From positions 1,798,001 through 1,862,000 of the forward strand of contig JAHBXF010000001.1 of the NCBI GenBank assembly GCA_019636615.1: a stretch of 64,000 nucleotides of DNA, given 5' to 3'. This DNA comes from Phycisphaeraceae bacterium. Its GTDB lineage: Bacteria; Planctomycetota; Phycisphaerae; Phycisphaerales; UBA1924. A program made the position numbers and the translations under genes. The notes below the pieces were generated by a model. It had not been told where the DNA came from. It worked only from the letters and a program-made list of their open reading frames with translations, and did no database searches. Shown piece after piece: positions 44,472-53,790 of the stretch (positions are counted from its first letter, which is position 1; each line of letters begins with the position of its first letter).

Positions 44472-45449
44472 ATGATCCACACACGTTCTCTCTCGTTGAC
44501 GCTCGCGGTCATCTTCGCGGTCGGCGGCGTGGCAGGGCTCGCCAATGCCCAGCAGAACCGCCCCGCCAACCCCCAGCGGCAGCAGCCCCCGCGCGAGGGT
44601 GAACTGCGCGGCCCCCGCGTCAACGACAACGCACCCCCCGGCGAAAACCGCCGCTTCACCAGCGGTGGGGGCGGCCAGCGCCGCGATCAGGCCGGCGCAG
44701 AAATCCCCCACCCGGTCTATGTGCGTGCCTATGAGGTGCTGCGCTCTGACAAAACCGAAGCCAGCCTTCGGCTCACCCCCGACCAGGACAAGCGTTTAGC
44801 CGCGGCGCTCGATGGCTACCGCGACGAAGTCCGCGCTTTCCGTGAAGCGAACAAGGCCGAGATCGACGAAATCCGTGCCAGCGCGCCCCCCGAGATGCGC
44901 CGGCGCATCGACGCGATGCTGAACGCCGGCGAACCTGTGCGACCGGGACAGCCGCGCCAGCCAGATGGCCAGCGCCCCGCTGGCCGCCCTGACCAGGCCG
45001 CGCGACCGGGCCAAGACCGCCCGCAGCGCCGAGGCCAGGACGGCGCACCCCCGCGTGGCCGTCCAAACGCCGATGGCCCCGACCAGATGAATGACCGCCG
45101 CCCGCCGATGGACGAGGCAGACGCCCAGGCGCTGCGTGATCGTGTCCGTCAACTGGCCGAAAAGGCCCCGAAGCCCGCCGAGACGCACGCCAAGATGTGG
45201 GCCGTGCTCACCGACGCGCAAAAGCCCGTCGTGCAGAAAGAACTCGACCGGCTGCGCGAGCAAACCGCCCAGCGACGCGATGGACAGGGCATGACGCCCC
45301 CCGCACGAGGCGGCGCACCCGAGTTCGACGAATCACGACTGCCCGAGCAGATGCGCGAACGACTGCGGAACATGGATCCCGAGCAACGCCGGCAGGCTAT
45401 CGAACGCATCCGCCGACAGCAGCAGGAACGGCAGCAGCGCCCGGAGTAA
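44472..45449 (+). CDS. Secreted Pro/Gln/Arg-rich protein of unknown function
   Basis: A protein of 325 residues. The ATG at 44472 follows CGGAGA and begins a signal peptide (MIHTRSLSLTLAVIFAVG, cleavage near ANAQ). After a Pro/Arg-rich stretch there is a helical region (about 80-160; TPDQDKRLAAALDGYRDEV), a second Pro/Gln/Arg-rich linker (about 165-225; RPDQAARPGQDRPQRRGQD) and another helical, charged region to the end. It may be a CpxP/Spy-like or LTXXQ-style helical protein with disordered linkers; that is a guess from helical pattern only. It ends with a strong terminator. No homolog is recognised. Confidence 0.7.
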   Translation: MIHTRSLSLTLAVIFAVGGVAGLANAQQNRPANPQRQQPPREGELRGPRVNDNAPPGENRRFTSGGGGQRRDQAGAEIPHPVYVRAYEVLRSDKTEASLRLTPDQDKRLAAALDGYRDEVRAFREANKAEIDEIRASAPPEMRRRIDAMLNAGEPVRPGQPRQPDGQRPAGRPDQAARPGQDRPQRRGQDGAPPRGRPNADGPDQMNDRRPPMDEADAQALRDRVRQLAEKAPKPAETHAKMWAVLTDAQKPVVQKELDRLREQTAQRRDGQGMTPPARGGAPEFDESRLPEQMRERLRNMDPEQRRQAIERIRRQQQERQQRPE

Positions 45450-45490
45450 CCGCCCGGCGAATGTTCGGAATCTGATACCATTGAGCGACC

Positions 45491-45519
45491 AAGCCCCGCA
45501 CCAGCCTGCGGGGCTTTTT
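45491..45519 (+). terminator. Rho-independent terminator of the secreted Pro/Gln/Arg-rich protein gene
   Basis: A perfect 10-bp stem AAGCCCCGCA (45491-45500) with 45507-45516, a 6-base loop, then TTT. It lies 42 bases after the stop codon. Confidence 0.85.
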
Positions 45520-45879
45520 CACAGGCAATGCCACATGGCGCAGAGCAGAATGGGGTAAAGCAAAGCCTTTCAAAAACAGAACAAATGATCGTGGGTTCAC
45601 AATCAGTTCGTATTTGGTTTGCAACCTCAATTGGGTATTTTCGACCAATCAAGGCCAGCGGATCAACTTTTTTCGGTTTTGCGAAGGATTCATGTGTATT
45701 TGGGCAACTTTCAGTCCGATAGCATGTATACTAACCAGATCTCTCTCTCCTCCAGCGGGGCGCTGTCACGAATGGCGCCCTGCTTTTTTTTCGTAACCGT
45801 TTCATCCACCCCATCATCTGGTGTGCTTCCCTCGCCTCTCCTCTACCGGTAGGATTGTGCCTTCGAGCCTCCACCCAGG
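45520..45879. other. AT-rich non-coding island, candidate small RNA or leader
   Basis: About 360 bases, visibly AT-rich (roughly 40-45% GC by eye, in a GC-rich window), with no supported gene on either strand. It carries a TATACT at 45727-45732 and ends in an intrinsic terminator at 45754-45791, before the epimerase gene. Together these could form a short transcript. Confidence 0.5.
45754..45791 (+). terminator. Rho-independent terminator in the AT-rich island
   Basis: The 10-bp stem AGCGGGGCGC (45754-45763) with GCGCCCTGCT (45775-45784), one G-T pair, an 11-base loop and a T8 run (45784-45791). It lies 89 bases before the epimerase start. No gene on the plus strand ends here, since the preceding gene already has a terminator at 45491. 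Confidence 0.8.
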
Positions 45880-46875
45880 ATGAATCAGCACCCGCACACA
45901 ACGCCTGTCTTGCTCACAGGGGCCGCCGGCTTCATCGGCTCCCACGTGGCTCAACGGCTGCTGGCCCGCGGACAGCCTGTCATCGGCCTTGACAACTTTG
46001 ATCCGTTCTATCCGCGTTCGCACAAACAGGCAAACCTGAACGCCGTGGCCGAAACCGCTCGCTCGCGCGGCCAGCCGTTCGACTTCGTCGAGGGCGACCT
46101 CTGCGACGCACCCAAACTCGCGCACCTCTTCGCGCTCCACCGCCCGGGTTCCGTCATTCACCTCGCCGCCAAGGCCGGGGTGCGGCCGAGCATCGAAGAC
46201 CCGGCCGGGTATGTGCGTGCCAACGTCCTTGGCACCTCCATCCTCTTCGAAGCCGCGCGGGCCGCGGGCTGCGCACGCATCGTCATGGCCTCGTCCAGTT
46301 CGGTCTACGGCAACGCCCCGACCGCCCCATTCGTCGAAGACATGCCCCTGAGCGACCCGGTCAGTCCCTACGCGGCCACGAAGCGAGCTTGTGAACTGCT
46401 CGCCGCGACCCATCACCACCTCACCCGCATGCCCGTCGCGTCGCTGCGGTTCTTCACCGTCTACGGCCCCCGCCAGCGTCCAGACCTCGCCATCGCCTCG
46501 TTCCTGCGCAAGATCGCCGACGGTACCCCGCTTCGCCTCTTTGGCGACGGCTCCTCAAGCCGGGATTACACCTACATCGACGACATTGTCTCCGGCGTTC
46601 TGGCCGCGCTCGACAGGGTCGATCATTTCGGCCTTCGCGTCTGGAACCTGGGCAACAGCACGCCCATAACCCTCTCCGAGATGGTGGAGACACTCGCCCG
46701 CGTGGTGGGGCGCACGCCCAGCATCGAACGCGCCCCGATGCAGCCCGGCGATGTCGAACGAACGTGGGCCGACCTCACCCGCAGCCGCGCTGAACTTGGC
46801 TACACACCCGCCACGTCCTTCGAAGACGGTGTGCGGTCGCAGTGGTCGTGGATGCAGTCCGCGGGCCATCGCTGA
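45880..46875 (+). CDS. NAD-dependent nucleotide-sugar epimerase, UDP-glucuronate 4-epimerase-like
   Basis: A protein of 331 residues, an extended short-chain dehydrogenase. It has the NAD motif TGAAGFIGSHVAQRL, the DNFDPFYP motif typical of UDP-glucuronate 4-epimerases, SSSSVYG, the catalytic YAATK and RFFTVYGPRQRPDLAI. It should epimerise UDP-glucuronate to UDP-galacturonate for surface polysaccharide; the exact sugar is inferred from motif similarity. The start ATG follows CCAGG. It is alone, with no glycosyltransferase adjacent. Confidence 0.85.
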   Translation: MNQHPHTTPVLLTGAAGFIGSHVAQRLLARGQPVIGLDNFDPFYPRSHKQANLNAVAETARSRGQPFDFVEGDLCDAPKLAHLFALHRPGSVIHLAAKAGVRPSIEDPAGYVRANVLGTSILFEAARAAGCARIVMASSSSVYGNAPTAPFVEDMPLSDPVSPYAATKRACELLAATHHHLTRMPVASLRFFTVYGPRQRPDLAIASFLRKIADGTPLRLFGDGSSSRDYTYIDDIVSGVLAALDRVDHFGLRVWNLGNSTPITLSEMVETLARVVGRTPSIERAPMQPGDVERTWADLTRSRAELGYTPATSFEDGVRSQWSWMQSAGHR

Positions 46876-47026
46876 CCCGCGATCCGCCGCGCGACGCTCA
46901 AACATTCGGCTCTCGCCCGCGCCGGGCCCGCGCCGGGTGGGCTACCTTCATCGCGTGTTCGCTCGCGCGTCGCCGTTGCGGATGCCCCGGCCGCGCTTCT
47001 CACCCGCACGCGATGGAGTGCCGCCC

Positions 47027-47656
47027 ATGGCCAAGAAGAAGACCAAGCCCTCGTCCGCCAAGCACAACGCATCACAACGGCGCGAGCCCGCCCGCAAAAA
47101 GCCCGCGGCCAAGAAGCACGCCGCAAAGAACACCGCCGGCAGTAAAAAAGCCGGCGCACGCGTTCCCTCCACGCGCAAAAAGGCAACCTCGCGCATCGCC
47201 GCCAAGCCCGCCGCCAAAGCCAAGGCCAAGCCCCCCGCGCGTCCATCAAAGTCTGTCGCCGCCTCGACCGACCCCCGCCCCGCCAACACGGGCACCGGCC
47301 CCACGCCCTTCGAGATCGGTCTGCAGGTCGTCAACGACTTCAACTCGGGCAAGGCCGAACTCAACGACACCCTTTGGGCCCCTTCGATCGTCTCGGTCGA
47401 GGGCATGGGCGTGAACCTCGCGTGGCACGGCCGGGCCGCCGTTGACGCCAAAAATCAGTGGTGGAGCAGCACGCACCGCGTGCACGGCGCGAGCGCCGAA
47501 GGGCCGTACGTCGGCTCCACAGGGTTCGCCATCAAGTTCGTGATGGATGTCGAAGACACCGCCACCGGCAAACGCGAAACCATGACCGAGATCGGTGTCT
47601 ACACCGTCGAGAACGGCAAGATCGTGCGCGAAGAGTTCATGTACGCCTGCTGGTGA
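47027..47656 (+). CDS. SnoaL-like protein with Lys/Ala-rich histone-H1-like N-terminal tail
   Basis: A protein of 209 residues with GGAG before the ATG at 47027. Residues 1-75 are a Lys/Ala/Pro/Ser tail (AKKKTKPSSAKHN, ARKKPAAKKHAAKNTAGSKK) like histone H1 or HU-tail sequences. Residues about 90-209 form a SnoaL/NTF2-like domain (FEIGLQVVNDFNSGKAELND, TMTEIGVYTVENGKIVREEF). NTF2-like domains bind small molecules or serve as enzymes. The tail suggests DNA or nucleic-acid binding, but that is inference. I do not recognise the family. Confidence 0.75.
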   Translation: MAKKKTKPSSAKHNASQRREPARKKPAAKKHAAKNTAGSKKAGARVPSTRKKATSRIAAKPAAKAKAKPPARPSKSVAASTDPRPANTGTGPTPFEIGLQVVNDFNSGKAELNDTLWAPSIVSVEGMGVNLAWHGRAAVDAKNQWWSSTHRVHGASAEGPYVGSTGFAIKFVMDVEDTATGKRETMTEIGVYTVENGKIVREEFMYACW

Positions 47657-47806
47657 TCATCGCGGGTTGCACGCAATCCACGCATGCCGGCCGTGCCCCG
47701 AGCGGGACGCATCGTCCACGGCGCTTGCGAGACTGCGTTGCATGCAATCATGCGATCGTGCGCACGCGAACACGGCCTGCAACGTACCGTCACGAACGGG
47801 TGTTGT

Positions 47807-48736
47807 TCAGGCTTCGCGTTTGTCGCGCGTGATCTGGGCGTAGGCGTTGTGGTTGTGGATCGACTCGAAGTTCTCCGAGTTGATCGTGTACCACGTGATG
47901 CGGTCGTCGCCGTCGAGCCCCAGCGCCAGGTCGCGCACGATGTCTTCGACAAACTTGGGGTTCTCGTACGCCCGCTCCGTCACCCACTTTTCGTCGGGCC
48001 GCTTGAGCACCGCGAAGACCGGGCACGACGCGGCACGCTCCAGAGCCTCGACAAGGTCCTCGATCCACACCATCCCGTCAAACTTCACGCGGGCCTCGAT
48101 GCGGCACCGCTGGTTGTGCGCCCCGTACTCGCTGATCTCCTTGCTGCACGGGCACAGGCTCGCCGCCGGCGCGGCAACCCCCAGGATGAACTCTTCGGTG
48201 CCGTTGGCCGTGCACTCGAAGGTCACGCGGTAATCCATCAGCCCGGGCATGCCCGTCACCGGCGCTTCTTTGCGGATGAAGTAGGTGAACGAACACTCGA
48301 AATGCGCCACCTCGGCGTCGAGTTTCTCGCAGATCGCCCGCGCGATCTGCGGGATTTTGGCCGGTGTCAGCGGCTCGCACGTCTGCTCGTTGAGCACCTC
48401 GAGAAACCGGCTCATGTGCGTGCCCTTCTGGTGGTGGGGCAGGGCCACGTACATGTTGATCATCGCCACCGTCGTCTGTTCGCCGCCGTCACGCGTGCGC
48501 AGCCGGATCGGGTACGTCACGTCCTTCACGCCCACGCGGTCAATCGCCACCTGCCGCTTGTCGCGGCTGGCCTGAACGTCGGGCATCGGCGCGCTGCCGG
48601 CCCCACCCTTGATATTCGGCGTGGTCAAAACTACCTCGTTCGGTTCGTGTTCTTCTTCGCGGGCCGGCAAGGTCGCGGCCCCGTTGCACGATCGTAGGGG
48701 CTCGCGGCCCACCGGCGAATCTGTCTGGCTTGGCAT
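47807..48736 (-). CDS. folE2: GTP cyclohydrolase FolE2 (type IB)
   Basis: A protein of 309 residues. The ATG at 48736 was chosen. Family motifs: MYVALPHHQKGTHMSRFLEV, FECSFTYFIRK and LCPCSKEISEYGAHNQR, with the metal-site Cys and catalytic Glu region. It converts GTP to dihydroneopterin triphosphate, first step of tetrahydrofolate (or queuosine) synthesis, using metals other than zinc when zinc is scarce. It is the last gene of a co-directional block that starts at 57837, but the gap of 93 bases leaves operon membership open. Confidence 0.94.
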   Translation of the reverse strand: MPSQTDSPVGREPLRSCNGAATLPAREEEHEPNEVVLTTPNIKGGAGSAPMPDVQASRDKRQVAIDRVGVKDVTYPIRLRTRDGGEQTTVAMINMYVALPHHQKGTHMSRFLEVLNEQTCEPLTPAKIPQIARAICEKLDAEVAHFECSFTYFIRKEAPVTGMPGLMDYRVTFECTANGTEEFILGVAAPAASLCPCSKEISEYGAHNQRCRIEARVKFDGMVWIEDLVEALERAASCPVFAVLKRPDEKWVTERAYENPKFVEDIVRDLALGLDGDDRITWYTINSENFESIHNHNAYAQITRDKREA

Positions 48737-48829
48737 GCCCTTGGGTTCGTCAATCCCGGCCCGCTCGATTCGTGCACGCACGATGTGCCTCGCAGTGCCG
48801 GCCCAGCCCCGCGGCCGCCCGCCCAGGGC

Positions 48830-49726
48830 TCATGCCGTGGCGGCTTCCACGCCGCGGGTATCGATCACCGCCCCGGTCCACGCCATGCCGATGGGCACAC
48901 CAATCAGGGCCCCGGCGGCCCAGTCGAAGGAAACCGGCCGCGCGATCGGCAGCAACGACAAAGAAAAGGCGGCATCTAGCGCGCCCCCGCCGTGCATCAT
49001 CATGGCCGCGATCGGCGCAACCGTCGCCACAACCGACATCGCCAGCACGGGTGTCGCGGGTTGAATCACCGTGCCAAGCACGCCCGCGATCCAGTTGGCC
49101 GCAGCGCCGGCCGCGATGCCGCCGATCACGCACGCCATCAGCGTCTGCCCCTTGAGCATGGACACAGCAACGATGGTCACCGCCACGCCCGCGGCGGCCG
49201 CGCCCACAACGCCGCACAAAGCCAGCGGCTTGGCCCACGCGCCGTCGGGGCACGCACGGACGAGCAATCTTCGATGGTCTTGAACCGCCACGCCATCGCC
49301 GGTGAGCACCAGTTCGGGCTGGTTCGCGCGTGCCGCGTGCGTCGCCATGAGCGTCAGCACGCACGCGCCGGCCATCGCCAGCGCGGCCTCCACACTCAGC
49401 CAGACGAGCGAACCGCCGTTGCCCGCCCGACGGATGATCGCATCCACCGATCCCAGCCACCACCCGGTCCAGGCAAAGACAAACCCGCCCGACAGAAGCC
49501 CGGTGCCCAGCGAAAAGACCCGCGTGCCCACAACGGCCATCACGCCCGCTGCCACCAAAGACACAAGCATGATGAGCAGCCCCAGCAGCGGCGACCCGCT
49601 CACCAGCAGCGTGTGCGCCGTGCCGCCGTCTGTGTCGCGCAGCGAGCGGACCATCCAGCCCACCACCGGGCCGATCGCCAGAAGTGCCACGAAAAGAAAC
49701 GCATAGCGTGCCATCGCTCGGATCAT
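48830..49726 (-). CDS. Polytopic membrane protein of unknown function
   Basis: About 298 residues, starting with MIRAMARYAFLFVALLAIG. At least six to eight hydrophobic segments are visible (for example LLGLLIMLVSLVAAGVMAVV, LALCGVVGAAAAGVAVTIVA, VLAMSVVATVAPIAAMMM). A soluble loop of about 30 residues in the middle (ARANQPELVLTGDGVAVQDH) precedes the last helices. No transporter motif is recognised. The gene stands 69 bases after the pseudokinase/FGE fusion gene on the same strand, so a shared role is possible. Function is unknown. Confidence 0.7.
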   Translation of the reverse strand: MIRAMARYAFLFVALLAIGPVVGWMVRSLRDTDGGTAHTLLVSGSPLLGLLIMLVSLVAAGVMAVVGTRVFSLGTGLLSGGFVFAWTGWWLGSVDAIIRRAGNGGSLVWLSVEAALAMAGACVLTLMATHAARANQPELVLTGDGVAVQDHRRLLVRACPDGAWAKPLALCGVVGAAAAGVAVTIVAVSMLKGQTLMACVIGGIAAGAAANWIAGVLGTVIQPATPVLAMSVVATVAPIAAMMMHGGGALDAAFSLSLLPIARPVSFDWAAGALIGVPIGMAWTGAVIDTRGVEAATA

Positions 49727-49795
49727 GCACCCCGAGGATAGCGGCCTCGCGCCCGGTTCCCTGCCCCGGCCGGCGGGCAAACACACAGCGTGCCC

Positions 49796-52700
49796 TCAAC
49801 GCCCGGCCACGGGCATGAAGTCCAGTTTGCGAAGGTCCTCGGCGATTTTCTGGGCAGGGTTTGCCCCGCGAAGCCCGCCCCCGCTCACCGTAAACGCCAG
49901 TCGGAAGCCAAGGTCCGACGCGCCCTGCCGCTGGATCGTGCTCGAGGCCTCGTGCGCCGTGCGGGCATCGAGGCCGGGCGGAGAGATCGAAGATCCACCG
50001 ATCACCCGGAAGGCCCCGCGGTTGCCCGACACAAACCGATTCACCGCGGCGGCATCCGGAAGGCCTTGCCCCTCGCCCACCAGGGCGTTGGCGCCGTTGG
50101 TGTCGTTGCACAGCCACTCGGCGATATTGCCCATCAAGTGCGTGAACATCGCCGCGCTTTCCTGCGACTGTTCAAACCACAGCCCGCTCTGCGCCGCCGG
50201 ATCGTGCCCCACGTCGTTCTTCAACCCGTCGTTGGCCGCGGGAATAAAGATGCCCGCGTGCGGCTGCACCGCTTCCCAGGTGCGGGCCTGAAGTTTCACC
50301 ACCGTTCCGTTGGGGCCCCAGTTCTGGGCGTAGTCAAACTGCTGCTTCCACTGCGCTCCGCGCCGCGGCCCCGAGCCCGCAGACATGCCCACCGCGCGGT
50401 TCCATTCGTCCTCATCGGGCAACCGGCACCCGAGCAGCGCCGCGACATACACCGCGCTCACCACGGGCACGTGGTTCACCGGCGAACTCACGCTGGGAGG
50501 CGGGGCCGAGACGCCGGGCGCGTAGAAGGGGTAATCGCCGGGCCACGCCTGCAACCCGGGCTTGAGACCGATCCACCCGTTGCTCGCCGCGACGCTGATC
50601 GTGTCGCGGGGGTGCCCGGCGGGCAAGACCTGATTCTCGGCCCACACCCAACTCCGCGGGCCGTCGCGGTTGTCAGAACCGCCAGAGACCGAGCCGCGGT
50701 TGAGCATGCCGCTCAGGCACACATTGCGCGATGACTCTTGCCCGAGCCCCCCGACAACCCGGGCCAGGAGCCCCACACTCACCTCGCCCGTCGCCAAGTA
50801 GCGGGGCGCTTCGGCGTCCTCGGCATCAAGCCGGATAAACGTCAGCGAGGCGCCGCCGTCAGGAGACGTGAACACCACGCTCGAAAAGTTCTCGGGCCCC
50901 GAGGCAGACCACCCCCGCATCGCAGGGCCGGATGAGGTCGGGTCGTTGCTCTTGCCCGCTTCGATGAACCCGATGCGTCGCGCCGCACGCGAGAATCGCG
51001 GGTCGCTCCGCAGTGTCGAAACGCCCTCGATGCCGTTCACCGCCGAGGTAAAGCCCGCGGCCAGCGACATCAGTTGGGGACGCTGCTGCTCCGCGTCGCC
51101 CCGGACCTGCTCGATGCGCTCGACGAGCCGCACAAACTGATAGTTGTACAGCGCGGGCGAGCTCAGCCCCGCCGGCGCGTCGGGGTCGACCCCCACGGCG
51201 CGCATCAGGTCGGGGTTGAACGCCGCGTAGACATCCTCGGCACGCGAGACATCCAGCCGCGCGTTCACCAGCGTGCGCCATGCCGCGGCAGTGGCGCCGA
51301 GCACCGTTCGGTCCAGCGTCTCGCGCCTGGCCGAATCGGCGAGCTGCGCGATGGCGCGGCTCCGGCTCTGCTGCCCCAGCGCGATGAGCCGCTGCGTGTC
51401 GGCGAGGGTCGATGGGAATGTATCGAGCCGTGCCAGTCCCGCCCACGCCTGCATCACCGCGGAGAGCGGCACCTCGGCCTCGCCAGCACGGGAGAGAATG
51501 TTCAGCAGTTCCGGCGCCCCAGCCAGCCGTGAGACTTCCTCGACAGACAGCACCCGCGCCAGCGAGGCCTGCACCGCCTGAGCATAGGTGGTGGCCTCGC
51601 GCTGCAGGCGCTGGTCGCTCATCGCGGGTTCACGCCCGAGAGACTCAATCGCGGCGCGGAGTTCCTGCGTTCGCTGCGAGAGCGTGGCCCCCTGCGCGTC
51701 GGCTTCTTCCCAGCGCCACCCTTGCGCGAGCCGCGCCTCGAGCCCTTCCACCGTGGAAAGGTGCGACGAAAGCCGCTGCGCCAGTTCGGCCAACTCCCCG
51801 CGCCCAGCACGCAGAGCGCCATCGAGCACCCCGCGCTGCTCCATGAACATCGGCAGTTTCGCATCGCGGAACTGCTCAGACCGCTCCGCCTGGCGGATCA
51901 CGGTGTCGAGTTTCTGCCCGCGAACCGAGAGCAGCAGATTCCTGGCCGCGGCTGCCGCCTCGCCCCCGCCGGGGGGCGCCGGCTGAATCACCACAGATTC
52001 GTACGAACGATTGATCTCTTCGATCCAGCGGCGCACGCCCTCCCACGCCGCTACGAGCGCCTGCTCGCCCGAATCTTCTCTCGCCCCGAACTCATCGAGC
52101 GACGCATCGAAGAAGATCTCTCCGAGGTCGCGCAGTTCGGCCGCGACGGCGCCGGTGCCGGCCCGCCACTCTCCTCGCGCACGCTCAACCGCCTTGATCA
52201 CGGCCTGCGCGCCCGGCAGCCCTCGACGAAACTCTTCGATCTCTGTCCGCAACGCCAACGCCTCGTCGGCGCGCCGCTGCGCCAGCGTCAGCATCTGCGC
52301 CGCGTCGATGGGTGCCTCTTCGCCGGGGCTCAACACCACCCCGGGCGCCGCCGACACACGCTGCACGTCTTCTTGAATCGCGTCGAAACGGCTCTTCAAT
52401 GCGTTGAAGGGCGTGCTGTATTCCCCGGCGGCGACCTCCCGGGGCGGCACACGGTCCAGAGCCTGCTGCACACGCTGCGCGGCCTCGCTCAGCGTTCTTC
52501 CGGCGGGCACAAGCCCGATCGCCGCCTCAAACCGCATCGTCCCCGCGAGGCGATCACCGATCGTTCTGGTCAGCGTCTCTTCGTTCGCCAGCAGCGACGC
52601 CCGCTCTTCATGGCAGCAGTCCGGGTCCGAGATCGCATCCCAGCCGCTGATGCCCCTGTCCCACAGGCGCGATGCCTCGTCTTTGAGCCCGTCCAGCACC

Positions 52701-53713
52701 CGCCGTTCCTCATTGATCGCGCGCTCAAACTCCGGCCGAAGCCCGCCCATTTCCTCCGATCGCGCCAGCAACGCTTGCAGCCCTTGCAGCCTCTGGTCGA
52801 TATCTGCGATCAACCCGTCTCGCTTCGAGGCCGACTCGCTGAAGTGGTTGGCCAGCGCGGGCTTGGGTGGTGGTGGCGGCGGTGGCCGTGTAAACCACCA
52901 CGCCGCGCCGCCCGCACCCGCCAGCACAACAACCGCCGCCGCGGCCTTCGCCCAGCCGGGAAGCCCGCCGCCGGGGTCTTTCACGGCCAGCGCGGCCTCT
53001 AACGCCGCGATGACGTCTTCCAGCGTGAGCGTGTCGGCCCCCGCCGTGGGATTGATGAGTTGCTCGCACAGCCGGCGCAGCGGCTCTCCGGGCCCGCCCA
53101 GCGATGACCACTCGGGCCCGCTGCGAATTTCGGTTCCAAAAGGCGCGGCCCGGTGCGCGACCAGTTCAAAGAGCAGACCGCCCAGGGCTTTCAGGTCTTC
53201 GCCCGCCGGGGCGTCGGCGGCGTGGGCGGCGGGGTCGATCAACCTGGGCAAGGGCGGGCCGTCATCGGTGCCCAGCAGCACGTTCCCCGGCCGCAGCCTG
53301 CCGTGCCCGCGCCCCTGCTGCGCGTCGCGCAGCGCGATCAGCCCCTCGGCCACCCCTCGGATGATCGCCCCGAGGTCTCGGGCCGACAGGCTCTTGCGCC
53401 GATCGATCAGCCCCTGCAGCGGCGAGCCAAGGTCGGTGACATAGAAGACACCCTCGGCTGTCTGCCCGATCTCGTGAATAGGCGCCCACCGCTGCGGCGC
53501 AGCCCCGGCCATTGACCGTTGCAACTCGGCCGCGAGCAGGAACGCCTTGGCTTGTCTGGCCAGAATCTCAGGATCGGCAAACTCATCGAAGGTGCGCAGC
53601 GACTTGACCGCGAAGCGGGCTTCGCCGCCCGCGCCATCGACGGCCGCGTACACGGTAAAAGGCCCGCTCGAGGCGATCTCGTCGGTGGTCTGATATCGGC
53701 CGAAGGTCGGCAT
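49796..53713 (-). CDS. Pseudokinase-TM-coiled-coil-FGE-like fusion protein
   Basis: A protein of 1305 residues. The N-terminal kinase-like domain (1-245) keeps the ATP-lysine (FAVKSL, K37), but the HRD motif is HGR (137-139) and DFG is replaced by DPA, so catalysis is unlikely. A TM segment lies at 254-273, then a run of seven prolines. About 290-900 is helical, Gln/Glu/Arg-rich and probably coiled coil. The C-terminal domain (about 960-1280) is FGE/sulfatase-modifying-factor-like: GCRLPDEDEWNRAV, MGNIAEWLCND, VIGGSSISPPG and SDLGFRLAF. The catalytic Cys pair of true FGE is absent. It should be a membrane-bound receptor or scaffold. GGGAG precedes the ATG. Confidence 0.82.
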   Translation of the reverse strand: MPTFGRYQTTDEIASSGPFTVYAAVDGAGGEARFAVKSLRTFDEFADPEILARQAKAFLLAAELQRSMAGAAPQRWAPIHEIGQTAEGVFYVTDLGSPLQGLIDRRKSLSARDLGAIIRGVAEGLIALRDAQQGRGHGRLRPGNVLLGTDDGPPLPRLIDPAAHAADAPAGEDLKALGGLLFELVAHRAAPFGTEIRSGPEWSSLGGPGEPLRRLCEQLINPTAGADTLTLEDVIAALEAALAVKDPGGGLPGWAKAAAAVVVLAGAGGAAWWFTRPPPPPPPKPALANHFSESASKRDGLIADIDQRLQGLQALLARSEEMGGLRPEFERAINEERRVLDGLKDEASRLWDRGISGWDAISDPDCCHEERASLLANEETLTRTIGDRLAGTMRFEAAIGLVPAGRTLSEAAQRVQQALDRVPPREVAAGEYSTPFNALKSRFDAIQEDVQRVSAAPGVVLSPGEEAPIDAAQMLTLAQRRADEALALRTEIEEFRRGLPGAQAVIKAVERARGEWRAGTGAVAAELRDLGEIFFDASLDEFGAREDSGEQALVAAWEGVRRWIEEINRSYESVVIQPAPPGGGEAAAAARNLLLSVRGQKLDTVIRQAERSEQFRDAKLPMFMEQRGVLDGALRAGRGELAELAQRLSSHLSTVEGLEARLAQGWRWEEADAQGATLSQRTQELRAAIESLGREPAMSDQRLQREATTYAQAVQASLARVLSVEEVSRLAGAPELLNILSRAGEAEVPLSAVMQAWAGLARLDTFPSTLADTQRLIALGQQSRSRAIAQLADSARRETLDRTVLGATAAAWRTLVNARLDVSRAEDVYAAFNPDLMRAVGVDPDAPAGLSSPALYNYQFVRLVERIEQVRGDAEQQRPQLMSLAAGFTSAVNGIEGVSTLRSDPRFSRAARRIGFIEAGKSNDPTSSGPAMRGWSASGPENFSSVVFTSPDGGASLTFIRLDAEDAEAPRYLATGEVSVGLLARVVGGLGQESSRNVCLSGMLNRGSVSGGSDNRDGPRSWVWAENQVLPAGHPRDTISVAASNGWIGLKPGLQAWPGDYPFYAPGVSAPPPSVSSPVNHVPVVSAVYVAALLGCRLPDEDEWNRAVGMSAGSGPRRGAQWKQQFDYAQNWGPNGTVVKLQARTWEAVQPHAGIFIPAANDGLKNDVGHDPAAQSGLWFEQSQESAAMFTHLMGNIAEWLCNDTNGANALVGEGQGLPDAAAVNRFVSGNRGAFRVIGGSSISPPGLDARTAHEASSTIQRQGASDLGFRLAFTVSGGGLRGANPAQKIAEDLRKLDFMPVAGR

Positions 53714-53790
53714 CAGGCTCTCGCTCCCGGCCTAGCCGGCGCCTCAGGGTGAAGCGTCAGAAGTTGGTGGTGGGGCCTTTCTGGCCGCGT

